Positions 35,324-43,430 of a stretch of DNA of 64,000 nucleotides are shown here, one piece after another. Below the pieces are notes generated by a model. It made no database searches and had not been told where the DNA came from. It worked only from the letters and a program-made list of their open reading frames with translations. The position numbers were made by a program, and so were the translations under genes. The first letter of the stretch is position 1. Each line of letters starts with the position of its first letter. The stretch comes from Clostridium aciditolerans (GTDB lineage: Bacteria > Bacillota > Clostridia > Clostridiales > Clostridiaceae). The DNA lies in assembly GCF_016316925.1 (NCBI RefSeq), contig NZ_JAEEGB010000013.1, positions 62,001 through 126,000 of the forward strand, read 5' to 3'.

Positions 35324-35363
35324 ACGAATTACCTCCTGCAATATAGTCAGAGGAAAGTTCCTC

Positions 35364-35402
35364 TACCTAATAGCCACAGGAGGTAATGAATGTTGAGGAT
35401 TT
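35364..35402 (-). repeat. 39-bp dispersed element, copy B
   Basis: Minus strand AAATCCTCAAC (35392-35402), 16 bp, GGCTATTAGGTA (35364-35375): both blocks identical to copy A. It lies 41 bp upstream of the antirepressor ATG. The in-frame KSST...GY-stop reading is also kept, without an upstream gene to belong to. Confidence 0.75.
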
Positions 35403-35450
35403 TGAAAAAATAATTTGGAAATCTGATTATCGTGCGGAATTTGTGTATGT

Positions 35451-35456
35451 TAAAAT
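35451..35456 (+). promoter_or_regulatory. Extended -10 promoter for plus-strand cargo genes
   Basis: TAAAAT at 35451-35456 is preceded by TGT (TGn extended -10) and points toward the two plus-strand genes, opposite to the rest of the prophage. No good -35 is seen. Confidence 0.45.
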
Positions 35457-35542
35457 GGATTTAAAGATTGATTCAGCAGTTTTTTACTTCTACAGACGGG
35501 CCAGTTTCAAGAATTAGAAAAAATAGAAAGGGAGGGGTTAGC

Positions 35543-35773
35543 ATGCTTTTACTTTGGTACGCTTCATTTTTGGCATCAATTTTCACATTGATATTCGGGC
35601 TTTTCAAGCGTTCTGGGCTTTTCATGCTAATAAGTACAATTACTTTTATACCTATCGCATACTATTTTTTGGGAGCAGAAAACGCTTGGAAGTATGTAGG
35701 TTTTACTCCAGTCATTCTGTTAATTCTTACAATTTATTTTTGGTTTTCAGGAAGAAAAACTGAAGCTTTATAA
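35543..35773 (+). CDS. Small membrane protein, cargo gene 1
   Basis: 76 residues from ATG 35543, which has GGAGGGG 6 bp upstream; a longer frame from 35468 has none. Three hydrophobic helices are predicted: LLLWYASFLASIFTLIFGLF, LFMLISTITFIPIAYYFLG, and VGFTPVILLILTIYFWF. A short basic tail ends it. It has its own promoter and lies opposite to all neighbouring phage genes, which marks it as a lysogenic-conversion-type cargo gene. No family recognised. Confidence 0.65.
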   Translation: MLLLWYASFLASIFTLIFGLFKRSGLFMLISTITFIPIAYYFLGAENAWKYVGFTPVILLILTIYFWFSGRKTEAL

Positions 35774-35785
35774 TTCCGTAAACGG

Positions 35786-35812
35786 GCGCAATTTTGTAGC
35801 AAGAATTGTGCC
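35786..35812 (+). terminator. Hairpin between cargo genes
   Basis: A 9-bp stem GGCGCAATT / AATTGTGCC with one G-T pair and a 10-nt loop, followed by TTCTTCCCT. It is a weak terminator or attenuator between the two plus-strand genes. Confidence 0.4.
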
Positions 35813-35873
35813 TTCTTCCCTAGAAAGGGCCATGTAGTTGATATTAAATTTTGAGAAAGAATGGGGATTGAAT

Positions 35874-36167
35874 ATGAACCCACTATACTTATCATTGAAA
35901 AAAGCAGGTTTAATTTTCACAAGAGATATAGACCGGAAAAAAGAGGATTTTATTCTTCTTGAAACAAGAAAAAACGGCTCATCAGAAGTCGATATTGCTA
36001 CATTCGAAGCCCTTTTTGAAGATGTAAAAGAGAATCCGACATATGAGGCTTTGTCTGGTACCCATACTTTTAAATTGGATGGAGTGCAATATACTATGAC
36101 CGCTGAGGAAATGGGTTATCAAAAGTATTTTGATAAATGGAAAGAGCAAGGATTGTTTAATTTCTAA
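35874..36167 (+). CDS. Hypothetical protein, cargo gene 2
   Basis: 97 residues from ATG 35874 with GGGG upstream; an earlier in-frame codon at 35838 is less likely. Soluble alpha/beta: MNPLYLSLKKAGLIFTRDIDRKKEDFILLE, VDIATFEALFEDVKENPTYEAL, ending FDKWKEQGLFNF. Not recognised. It forms a two-gene plus-strand unit with the membrane protein and ends before a strong terminator. The unit interrupts the minus-strand operon between DNA polymerase and antirepressor. Confidence 0.65.
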   Translation: MNPLYLSLKKAGLIFTRDIDRKKEDFILLETRKNGSSEVDIATFEALFEDVKENPTYEALSGTHTFKLDGVQYTMTAEEMGYQKYFDKWKEQGLFNF

Positions 36168-36197
36168 ACTTCAATCGGGACATTTGTGGAAAAACAA

Positions 36198-36231
36198 GAT
36201 AGCACACACTAATCATAAAATAAGTGCTATC
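36198..36231. terminator. Bidirectional terminator after cargo genes
   Basis: GATAGCAC (36198-36205) pairs perfectly with GTGCTATC (36224-36231). A T-rich stretch follows on the plus strand (CCGTTTTC) and on the minus strand (TTGTTTTTCC). It insulates the cargo unit from the polymerase gene. Confidence 0.75.
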
Positions 36232-36302
36232 CCGTTTTCATTATTTAAAAGTTGAAGGTCTTTTAACTTCTTACCACACGATAATTCGAATACCCAATTA
36301 TT

Positions 36303-38237
36303 TTAATCTTTTTGATAAAACTGACACTCAAAGCCATCAGCATTGAGTAAAAGTCCTTTTGCCCATGTTGGTGTCCTAGCCATCTGTTCACAGATAGCAG
36401 AAAGTGACATCCCCTTATCCGCCTCGATGATAATTTCATCGTGTACATGAGCCACAATGGAACAATTCTTTAATGTCTGCATCGCATGACACAAAATGTC
36501 TCGACTGATTGCCTGAACGATATTCTCTACAAATTTTGGGCCATAGCTTTCAATTCTTTCCCATTTCCTCGTCCCACCGACACCTTCGTAAGTAACCGAC
36601 TCACCGCCGAACATATTCTCTCCCATACGAGGTTTCACATAGGCAAGCCGTCTGCCAGAAGGAAGAACTATAAAGAGCATCCCACTTTGATAGATAAATT
36701 TAATGCCGTGTGTCTCAGTAGGAGTCTTTTTCTTAACACAAGTTTTTACTGCTCGGTCAACATCCCACCAAAGTTTTGTGATATTGGGATTGGATTGTCT
36801 CCAAGCCGTTACAAGGGGCTGAAGTTCCCCTTCTTCAATTTCCATCTCCAAAGCACCCATTGATTTTAATGCTCCAACAGACCCACCATAACCTAGGGCA
36901 AGTTCGGCAATTTTCCCTTTCTGACGAAGGTGGCCGTTCACACCATGCTTTTCAACTGGTACATTAAACATCTGAGATGCACTGGCACAGTAGATGTCAC
37001 CGCCCTTTTGGAATACATCTAATCTCCATTTTTCACCTGCAAGCCAAGCAATGACGCGAGCCTCAATCGCTGAAAAATCTGCCACAATGAACTTCATACC
37101 TTCTCGTGGTATAAAAGCAGTACGGATAAGTTCCGACAGTACCTCTGGGATTGAATCATAGAGTAAAGTAAGAGCATCAAAGTTTCCGCTTCGAACTAAA
37201 GCACGAGCCTGTTCCAAATCGGGCATATGGTTTTGGGGAAGATTTTGTAGCTGAATCAGCCTGCCAGAGAATCTGCCGGTTCTGTTGGCTCCGTAAAACT
37301 GGAACATTCCTCTTGCACGACGGTCACTACATACCGCATTCTCCATTGCTGTGTATTTTTTCACCGATGATTTTGCAAGCTGCTGACGAAGTTCCAAAAC
37401 AGTGCCTAGTGGTTTAGGACCCGTCTTTAGCATCTCAGCAACCGCTTTTTTACCAAGGGTATCTGTTTCTAGCCCATTGTCAGCAAGCCATTCTTTCATT
37501 TGTTGTACAGAGTTTGGATTCTCCAAATTGGTTATTTCTTGCATTATAGCCATTAGCTTTTCACGGGAATGTTCATCCATCACAACAGCCTGTTTTACGA
37601 AAGCCATGTCAATGGCAATGCCACGATCATTGATTTCCTGGTCGAGATGATATTCCTTCCAGATATTTTCCGGCACCAGAAACTTGGATAATCTTTGCTG
37701 TATAGACATCTCGGATTCCACATCGCGAATGTTATACACTTTAAACCGCTCCCATTTATCCATGTCGTGTTCTGGTAAATTACGAACTCGACCACCATTA
37801 GATTTTGTAGGGGAGCAAGGTGTACAGAAATATTTTATAAGGTCTTTACCCTCAGTCAATTTTTGTTTTTCTAAACCTAGAACTGCACCGACTCCCTCCA
37901 AAGAAAGAGGTAGTCCCATATATGCCGACCATATCATGGAACATTTCCAGGATGCGGGGTCAAGATATTCTTTAAGGTTAAGCCATTTTGATAGACACAC
38001 ACGCTCAAACATTGCGTTGAAAGCCCACTTGGTAACGGAATCATCCATAAGTGCGTTTATAATTTCAGCTGGGATTTCCTCTCCGCAGGCAAGATCAACA
38101 ACTTGTACTTCACCAGAATCTACCGAATAGCCAAATAGTAGAATTTCAAAATCATCACTCTCGACATAACGGTAAACTCCAGACTTTTGAAGATTGGCAC
38201 TACTAAATGTTTCAATATCAATAGAAATAGAATTCAT
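36303..38237 (-). CDS. Family A DNA polymerase
   Basis: 644 residues. The N-terminus has a 3'-5' exonuclease start (SIDIETFSSANL with the DxE pair). The polymerase part carries motif A FIVADFSAIEARVIAWLAGE, motif B-like QKGKIAELALGYGGSVGAL, and motif C VAHVHDEIIIE. This is the phage PolA type used with VapE primase-helicases. It probably replicates the phage genome. The operon continues from the DUF2815 gene 73 bp upstream. Confidence 0.95.
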   Translation of the reverse strand: MNSISIDIETFSSANLQKSGVYRYVESDDFEILLFGYSVDSGEVQVVDLACGEEIPAEIINALMDDSVTKWAFNAMFERVCLSKWLNLKEYLDPASWKCSMIWSAYMGLPLSLEGVGAVLGLEKQKLTEGKDLIKYFCTPCSPTKSNGGRVRNLPEHDMDKWERFKVYNIRDVESEMSIQQRLSKFLVPENIWKEYHLDQEINDRGIAIDMAFVKQAVVMDEHSREKLMAIMQEITNLENPNSVQQMKEWLADNGLETDTLGKKAVAEMLKTGPKPLGTVLELRQQLAKSSVKKYTAMENAVCSDRRARGMFQFYGANRTGRFSGRLIQLQNLPQNHMPDLEQARALVRSGNFDALTLLYDSIPEVLSELIRTAFIPREGMKFIVADFSAIEARVIAWLAGEKWRLDVFQKGGDIYCASASQMFNVPVEKHGVNGHLRQKGKIAELALGYGGSVGALKSMGALEMEIEEGELQPLVTAWRQSNPNITKLWWDVDRAVKTCVKKKTPTETHGIKFIYQSGMLFIVLPSGRRLAYVKPRMGENMFGGESVTYEGVGGTRKWERIESYGPKFVENIVQAISRDILCHAMQTLKNCSIVAHVHDEIIIEADKGMSLSAICEQMARTPTWAKGLLLNADGFECQFYQKD

Positions 38238-38309
38238 GTATTACCGCCCCTTCCAATGCAAACGAGGTGGCAGAAGAACAACCTCCACCACCTCGTTTGT
38301 ATTTATTCT

Positions 38310-38858
38310 TTATGCTAGAAAATCATCATCTTCAATCGTTGTGAAGTCATCAGCTGCATTGGTTCTTCCGCCTAAAGGCTCTCCATCTCTTATCTTCTGG
38401 ATGTTGCCAAGACCACACGCTACACCCTTATTACCATTAGAGTTAAAAGCATAGAAATTCAGGGATACTCTTGCATAACAACCACTGTAAACCTCGTTGC
38501 GATCCAAGATAGGTCTGACTGCTTTATCTACTATTTGGGGTGGAGTCTTGCTGTTGGCATTTACAAAATAATGTCCTTTGTAAGCCTCGTCATCACGTTC
38601 TACGTCACCATCTCGAAGTGGCAGTTTGATAGCCGCCTTATTCGGCTTTTTACCACCAAACTTTGCAAGGCCCTCTTCAATTGCTGCATCTACTGCTGCA
38701 TTGATAGCATTGATGGTTTCCTTATCTGTTTTGGGAATCAATACGGATACGCTGTACTTTTCCGCTCCGCCATTGATGGATACGGGTTCCCAGCCGTGAA
38801 AATAGCTAAGACGTGTGTTGACGTTTGTAACAACCTTCGTTCTGTTTTGATTATTCAT
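38310..38858 (-). CDS. DUF2815 ssDNA-binding-like protein
   Basis: 182 residues: TKVVTNVNTRLSYFHGWEPVSINGGAEKYSVSVLIPK, then FVNANSKTPPQIVDK and SGCYARVSLNFYAFNSNGNKGVACGLGNIQKIRDGEPLGGR. This identifies DUF2815, an OB-fold family thought to be phage single-stranded-DNA-binding (T7 gp2.5-like). An acidic C-terminus (TTIEDDDFLA), typical of SSB-like proteins, supports this. Confidence 0.85.
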   Translation of the reverse strand: MNNQNRTKVVTNVNTRLSYFHGWEPVSINGGAEKYSVSVLIPKTDKETINAINAAVDAAIEEGLAKFGGKKPNKAAIKLPLRDGDVERDDEAYKGHYFVNANSKTPPQIVDKAVRPILDRNEVYSGCYARVSLNFYAFNSNGNKGVACGLGNIQKIRDGEPLGGRTNAADDFTTIEDDDFLA

Positions 38859-39999
38859 TTTCCAATTCCTCCGTTATCTCATTAAATTCGTTTTTTACGT
38901 TTGATGTATTCATAGCTGGCCGCTTATCCGAATTTGGAACCAGCGTTGGCTTGCCCGGTGGTTTATGTATGAGGCCACCGAGAATTTGCTCAAATTTCTT
39001 TTTCCCCATCAGCTTCTGCATTTCCGTAAGGGTAATGAGACTCTGACGATAGATATCCTTATAGCCGTTTGCCTTGGCTACTTCAGCCACAGCCTCTTCG
39101 TCCTTATATTTACGGATAGACCTGCCCTCGACTACCTTAAAACCGCGCCACTCTTTCCCGTGATTAACAGCAGCATCCGTGGCATAAGCAATGATTTCAT
39201 TTGCCCACTTTGTAAGGTCAGACAGTTTAGAAAGAACTTCTTCAATTTCGGAGTCCGGAAGTAGGGGTGGCAGTTTAAACTCCATCTGTGCTAATTTCAG
39301 CTTTTCTTCAGCCCTTGCACGGCATTTAACAGCCGCTCGGCAGAAAGTACACCACTCACCGGTCAGATATTCACCTTCACCGTCATAGGCCTTTTTCGCC
39401 TTTGGTTTCAGTTCATTTTCTGCCCAGTCCTTTAATTCCTTTACCGGGATTGTCCATGTGCTGACATTTTCCCTGCGGGGTTGGAAGATGGTCATGGAAA
39501 CCTCCTCGATATCGTACAAGCTATCGTAGATTTCCAAAGCACCAAGGGCATACAATTTCATCTGCGGATTATCTACCGCATCTACCAACACACCCATGCC
39601 ATACTTAAAATCGATAATGTGAAGCTTTTTGTCACCAATGATGATGCAGTCACCAGTTCCAAATCCCTGTGGAACATAGCAGGAAAAATCAAGACGCTGT
39701 TCGATTAATATTAAAGGGTCTGTGCAGCTCTGCTTTGCCAGCTCAAGCTGTTCCATTACAAATTCCACATAGGCATCACTGTGTTCTTCCATCTCATCGG
39801 AGTTATAAACTGAGACAGGACGCTTACTTCTCATGTGAAGTGCTTTTTTGAGTTTATGTTCGCAGAGAGCATGGGCGGCGGTGCCTTCAGCGGCTGCACT
39901 GGATTCGTTATTTACAAACTCCAGTTCCAATCGTGCAGACGGAAGGCAATTCAGCCACCTATGGGCGCCTGATGCGGAAAGAACTGCATGATCACTCAT
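38851..39999 (-). CDS. DUF2800 PD-(D/E)XK exonuclease-like protein
   Basis: About 382 residues from ATG 39999 (GGAGG 9 bp upstream). N-terminal ASGAHRWLNCLPSARLE, then the nuclease core GTGDCIIIGDKKLHIIDFKYGMGVLVDA (D...DxK) and a Cys cluster WCTFCRAAVKCRARAE typical of a Cas4/RecB-like iron-sulphur or zinc site. With the SSB-like DUF2815 it forms a probable recombination pair. Overlaps both neighbours. Confidence 0.85.
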   Translation of the reverse strand: MSDHAVLSASGAHRWLNCLPSARLELEFVNNESSAAAEGTAAHALCEHKLKKALHMRSKRPVSVYNSDEMEEHSDAYVEFVMEQLELAKQSCTDPLILIEQRLDFSCYVPQGFGTGDCIIIGDKKLHIIDFKYGMGVLVDAVDNPQMKLYALGALEIYDSLYDIEEVSMTIFQPRRENVSTWTIPVKELKDWAENELKPKAKKAYDGEGEYLTGEWCTFCRAAVKCRARAEEKLKLAQMEFKLPPLLPDSEIEEVLSKLSDLTKWANEIIAYATDAAVNHGKEWRGFKVVEGRSIRKYKDEEAVAEVAKANGYKDIYRQSLITLTEMQKLMGKKKFEQILGGLIHKPPGKPTLVPNSDKRPAMNTSNVKNEFNEITEELENE

Positions 40000-40315
40000 T
40001 CCCAAGTACCTCCGCATCTTTTAACATATCTGCATAATGTTTTGGGTCCACTTCGCTTAATTTAGAGCCACCGTATTTTTGGATTATTTCTCTTATTTGG
40101 GCAGTAAGACCGGCTTGACTCTTTTCAGCGAGTTTTGCTCTGACTTCCTCCAGAGTGATTTCCTTCTTATTTGGTTCAGGCTCTTTTACAGTTGTAGTCG
40201 GTTCTTTTGTTTCGACAGGTTCATTGGCCGCCATTACATCCGCAACCGCTTGTATGCTGTCTGCCAAAGAGCGCATATCAGAAACCACATCAAAGAGTAG
40301 TTTGATTTTGCTCAT
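39992..40315 (-). CDS. Small early protein of DUF2800 operon
   Basis: 107 residues. A helical N-terminus (LFDVVSDMRSLADSIQAVADVM), a Pro/Glu/Thr-rich linker, and a helical C-terminus with ITLEEVRAKLAEKSQAGLTAQIREIIQKYGGSKLSEVDPKHY. Such proteins, common just upstream of DUF2800 genes in Firmicutes phages, have no known function. It ends inside the DUF2800 start. Confidence 0.7.
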   Translation of the reverse strand: MSKIKLLFDVVSDMRSLADSIQAVADVMAANEPVETKEPTTTVKEPEPNKKEITLEEVRAKLAEKSQAGLTAQIREIIQKYGGSKLSEVDPKHYADMLKDAEVLGNE

Positions 40316-40508
40316 GGTTTAATCCTCCTTCCTTAATCTCACTTATGGCGAGTTCCTGTACGGTGTCACCCGGAACAAGGATAGTCAGTTTCTGCTTATC
40401 ACCAAGTAAGAAACGGAGGAAACGCTCCCTTATGGTGACATTACGACAGGAAACAATCCCGCCAGACTGTGGAGTTTTTGAAACACTGATTTTCAAATTG
40501 TGTTTCAT
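40290..40508 (-). CDS. Small early protein
   Basis: 72 residues from ATG 40508, where GAGGTG lies 6 bp upstream. An upstream in-frame region reading from 40568 crosses the 39-bp element and is not taken. KISVSKTPQSGGIVSCRNVTIRERFLRFLLGDKQKLTILVPGD is a well-conserved-looking beta-rich core. It has no recognised domain. First gene after element C and overlaps the next gene by 26 nt. Confidence 0.7.
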   Translation of the reverse strand: MKHNLKISVSKTPQSGGIVSCRNVTIRERFLRFLLGDKQKLTILVPGDTVQELAISEIKEGGLNHEQNQTTL

Positions 40509-40549
40509 GTTCTTCACCTCTTTCCCGAGAGCGTTTATGTGCTGCCCTC

Positions 40550-40588
40550 TAACTATTAGCCGTGGCAAGAGGGGAAAGTTGAGGATTT
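40550..40588 (-). repeat. 39-bp dispersed element, copy C
   Basis: Minus strand AAATCCTCAAC (40578-40588), 16 bp, GGCTAATAGTTA (40550-40561; two differences from A and B). It covers the 3' end of the sigma-like gene, whose stop TAA lies in GGCTAATAG, and precedes the ATG at 40508 by about 40 bp. Confidence 0.75.
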
Positions 40589-41089
40589 GGGATATATTTT
40601 TTTGAAATTCTTTTTAGCTGTATCTAAACGATGTGAAATGGCGCTTTTGCTAACACCTTCCCGCTTTGCATACTCTGTCATTGACATGCCATCAAGATAT
40701 ACAGCGATAAAAGGTTCTGAATGTTTTGGCTTAAGAATAGAACGAATAATCTCACAGTAATATTCATAATCTTCCTTTTTGTTCCGAGCCACTTCATGGG
40801 TGTTATCGGGAAGATAGTCCATATGATCCGTTGCATCCTCTGATTCATCATCCTTGCGGAAGGGCTTTTTTGGCATCCCTCTGTGTCTGTCAAATTTGTG
40901 CCAGTTATTGTAATCGGGCTTGTTAAAACGCTCGTCCAAAATCACCTGTGGCGAACGGCGAGTCAGAGTTTCCTTATCTTCGGCAAAAGATAGCCTGTCC
41001 TCGTAATCTGCATCAATCATTAAAGTAAAGTCCTCGTCTGGTACCTCCAAATAGGTAGGTTTGTTGTCATACATGATTCTAATTTTCAT
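40556..41089 (-). CDS. Phage sigma-factor-like early regulator
   Basis: 177 residues from ATG 41089; an upstream in-frame stretch to 41221 reads through leader hairpins and is not used. The N-terminus is KIRIMYDNKPTYLEVPDEDFTLMI. The C-terminal 60 residues are a sigma region-4-like helix-turn-helix (FIAVYLDGMSMTEYAKREGVSKSAISHRLDTAKKNFKKIYP). No region 2 is seen, so it may be a regulator rather than a true sigma factor. Its ribosome-binding site is inside a leader hairpin, so translation is probably controlled. It opens the early operon. Confidence 0.78.
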   Translation of the reverse strand: MKIRIMYDNKPTYLEVPDEDFTLMIDADYEDRLSFAEDKETLTRRSPQVILDERFNKPDYNNWHKFDRHRGMPKKPFRKDDESEDATDHMDYLPDNTHEVARNKKEDYEYYCEIIRSILKPKHSEPFIAVYLDGMSMTEYAKREGVSKSAISHRLDTAKKNFKKIYPKSSTFPSCHG

Positions 41090-41275
41090 TTTGCATCCTT
41101 TCCGCCGGACTGCATTGGCGGCAAAGGATACAAAAATAGGTCTGTGCCTCGAAGTACACAGACCCTTTGTCCTGAAAATGAGCGCAATAAGGTAAGGTAC
41201 TTCTATTGCAACGCATAACAATCCTAAACGGACTGAAACGTTGCAATATGTATCCTTTGCCCTTATTGCAAATCA
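41090..41275 (-). promoter_or_regulatory. Structured leader of the sigma-like gene
   Basis: In transcript order: helix P1 (41261-41269 with 41184-41192), helix P2 inside it (41239-41247 with 41205-41213), terminator stem (41157-41164 with 41139-41146) plus TATTTTTG, then a hairpin (41117-41128 with 41096-41106) that hides the AAGGA ribosome-binding site. Segment 41249-41261 is a perfect 13-nt complement of 41120-41132, so long-range pairing would break the hiding hairpin. A switch-like leader is inferred; no known riboswitch is recognised. Confidence 0.6.
41139..41164 (-). terminator. Leader terminator of early operon
   Basis: GGTCTGTG/CACAGACC, a perfect 8-bp stem with a 10-nt loop. On the minus strand it is followed by TATTTTTG, 50 bp before the sigma-like gene. 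Confidence 0.65.
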
Positions 41276-41319
41276 GGCATTTGATATTTTTTTGTAGACG
41301 AGGAATGGTCTAATTCTTG

Positions 41320-41490
41320 CTAACTACGAAGGACCTTTCCTTCATCTATCATTATTGTAGGTGAGAATTGGACAGCCTTGGCGGACACCTCATGCCCGTT
41401 AATTTCAGGCTCAAAATGACGCTTTTCCCAACAAAAACACCTAAAAACAACAATAAAAAAAGCCATACACAAACCCTTAAAAGGATTCAT
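41320..41490 (-). CDS. Doubtful small ORF
   Basis: 56 codons. The N-terminal half would be hydrophobic (CMAFFIVVFRCF). The C-terminal half reads protein-like (INGHEVSAKAVQFSPTIMIDEGKVL). There is no ribosome-binding site, and it lies between a terminator and the early leader. It may be a gene remnant or chance. Confidence 0.22.
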   Translation of the reverse strand: MNPFKGLCMAFFIVVFRCFCWEKRHFEPEINGHEVSAKAVQFSPTIMIDEGKVLRS

Positions 41491-41513
41491 GTATAGCTCA
41501 CATATCTTATAAC

Positions 41514-41545
41514 TAAAAAAACGGACATCCCATGTCCGCTTTTTC
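41514..41545. terminator. Bidirectional terminator after metallopeptidase-HTH gene
   Basis: CGGACAT (41522-41528) pairs with ATGTCCG (41532-41538) over a 3-nt loop. An A run precedes and a T run follows, so it works on both strands. It separates 41562-43430 from the early leader. Confidence 0.8.
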
Positions 41546-41561
41546 AAAAATATATTGAATT

Positions 41562-43430
41562 TTATAATGGATCTGCTCCATGTTCTTGTAAAAATGCTCT
41601 AATCTCATCCATCGATTTTGCATATAGGTGAGTCAATGCAAAGTTATACCAAATATGACTATTGTTATTGAAGTTCAATGAAAATGGTGAGTTGCGAATT
41701 ATATGACTGCTAATATTTGGCGGTAGATGAAGTCCAAGGCAAATCAATACTATGGAATTAATAGATCCCGGTTCCTCACCATTAACGATTCGTCTTATGG
41801 TACGCTCGTTGACCAATATTTTCTCTGCTAATTCTTTATAAGTTACTTTTTTCCACTCACGTACTATTTTGAGAGAGCTGGTATAGCTATTTGGCAATTC
41901 ATTATAGATTCGCATTTCTTCAGCTATTGTTTCGGCTAGTAATCGGGCTTTCTTTTCCGGAGCCGCATACTCAAAACCATTACAATACTTTATATCAAAA
42001 TCTATATTTGATGTCTTGTCACGGTTGAGGAAACATTCGGTATAGTATCTTTCCCTACACCCGGATTTGACTGATAACTCGAAAACCAAGCAACACTCTT
42101 CCATATGGGTTCGTGCGTAGTCTGTAAGTACCATTTGTCCGAATATATCCTGTGTTAAATATTTTGGATGGTTTAGCACAAAGTGAGAATCTACATATAT
42201 ATAACTTCCGTCTCTAACTAGAGCAGCCATTTCTAGATTGGTTATGCTTTGGATGGCAGCATCCTCTGCGCCTATTGAAAAGGTCTGATTTCTTTCAAGC
42301 GCACCCTTCTTAAATCTGTGAGGCTTGACGTAGCGACCATCTATATAAGTAAAAGTTCCGATTGCTTCCTCATATCCAGCATCAATCATTCGAATTTTAG
42401 CTGCTGTTCGAGATACGCTAAAGAACGTTGCTAAGGCGTCAATAACTGGCTCCATTACATCTATAAGTTCAGATGTTCCCAGTTCTGAACTGAATTGCTT
42501 AATAAATTTGAACGCTTGGGTTTTAAACATAGCAAGTGGCATTTGTATCTTTGGGGCGAGGGCATTCGCTTGCCATTCCATCCAGTCAGTTGCATCTCTG
42601 GTATTGTCTTTTATACCTCCGACTACCTGACACTTGATTCGTGTGGCACTACTATTATATAACCGCTCCAATTCAAGTGCTTTTCTATGTTGATCCCAAT
42701 GGACACACTCATGCACAATAGTATTATTGACTGATCCCAGATTACGAAGGAAGTAAGCTTTAGGGTCCACGATTATTGTACGGCCACTCACACGGGTCTG
42801 TACCATTTCATCGCTATCTTCATCATAAAACTCTGCATCACAGTCGTGAAAGTATATCTGCCCAAAAACAGAGAAATCCTTTGTAATCTCTCGCATTTCT
42901 ACTGTAAGGCCCATTTTTTCTGCCAACACCTGTGGCTCAACTGCCATAGGAGTTTTTAATGCTTCAGGGTAATGTCTTCTAAGGAAGTCTGTAGCAACAG
43001 ATTCTAGTTGTTCCTTATGAATGATAGGGACAAGGGAGTCTGACATAGGTTTCGGCTGCTTATTTTTGCTAGTATACTCCGTTATACTAGAGATTGAAAA
43101 ATCATCCAAATTGCAATCCAAATCACCTGAGCATTCTAGCATAAACCATTGCCGGCAATTTTCTGATTCATCATAACGATGATTTGATTCACGGACTTCG
43201 AATTCCGCTTCAACAGCAACATCAAATTCTATTTTCATGTCCGGTAAGTCATTAACAGATACGAACTTTACTTCTATATCTGATAACTCAATGCCGCCAA
43301 TGTTTTGAACTCTGTATAACCGTAAGTCTAAATCTTCACAATTATCCGTTGCATAGGTTTGTATGGCAGAAAATATCTCATTATAGAATCTACCATCCAC
43401 GTAATCTTTAAAAGAACGATTACCCGCCAA
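41562..43430 (-). CDS. ImmA/IrrE-type metallopeptidase with HTH, phage regulator
   Basis: 622 residues. Residues about 130-280 form an ImmA/IrrE-like zinc peptidase with HECVH (H240-E241-H244). After a middle beta-rich region, residues about 525-560 are an XRE-like helix-turn-helix (VTYKELAEKILVNERTIRRIVNG). The first 120 residues are an unrecognised beta domain. ImmA peptidases cleave phage or ICE repressors to induce excision. Here peptidase and DNA-binding parts are on one chain. No separate CI-type repressor is seen in this prophage. It has its own promoter (43506-43533) and terminator. Confidence 0.8.
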   Translation of the reverse strand: MAGNRSFKDYVDGRFYNEIFSAIQTYATDNCEDLDLRLYRVQNIGGIELSDIEVKFVSVNDLPDMKIEFDVAVEAEFEVRESNHRYDESENCRQWFMLECSGDLDCNLDDFSISSITEYTSKNKQPKPMSDSLVPIIHKEQLESVATDFLRRHYPEALKTPMAVEPQVLAEKMGLTVEMREITKDFSVFGQIYFHDCDAEFYDEDSDEMVQTRVSGRTIIVDPKAYFLRNLGSVNNTIVHECVHWDQHRKALELERLYNSSATRIKCQVVGGIKDNTRDATDWMEWQANALAPKIQMPLAMFKTQAFKFIKQFSSELGTSELIDVMEPVIDALATFFSVSRTAAKIRMIDAGYEEAIGTFTYIDGRYVKPHRFKKGALERNQTFSIGAEDAAIQSITNLEMAALVRDGSYIYVDSHFVLNHPKYLTQDIFGQMVLTDYARTHMEECCLVFELSVKSGCRERYYTECFLNRDKTSNIDFDIKYCNGFEYAAPEKKARLLAETIAEEMRIYNELPNSYTSSLKIVREWKKVTYKELAEKILVNERTIRRIVNGEEPGSINSIVLICLGLHLPPNISSHIIRNSPFSLNFNNNSHIWYNFALTHLYAKSMDEIRAFLQEHGADPL

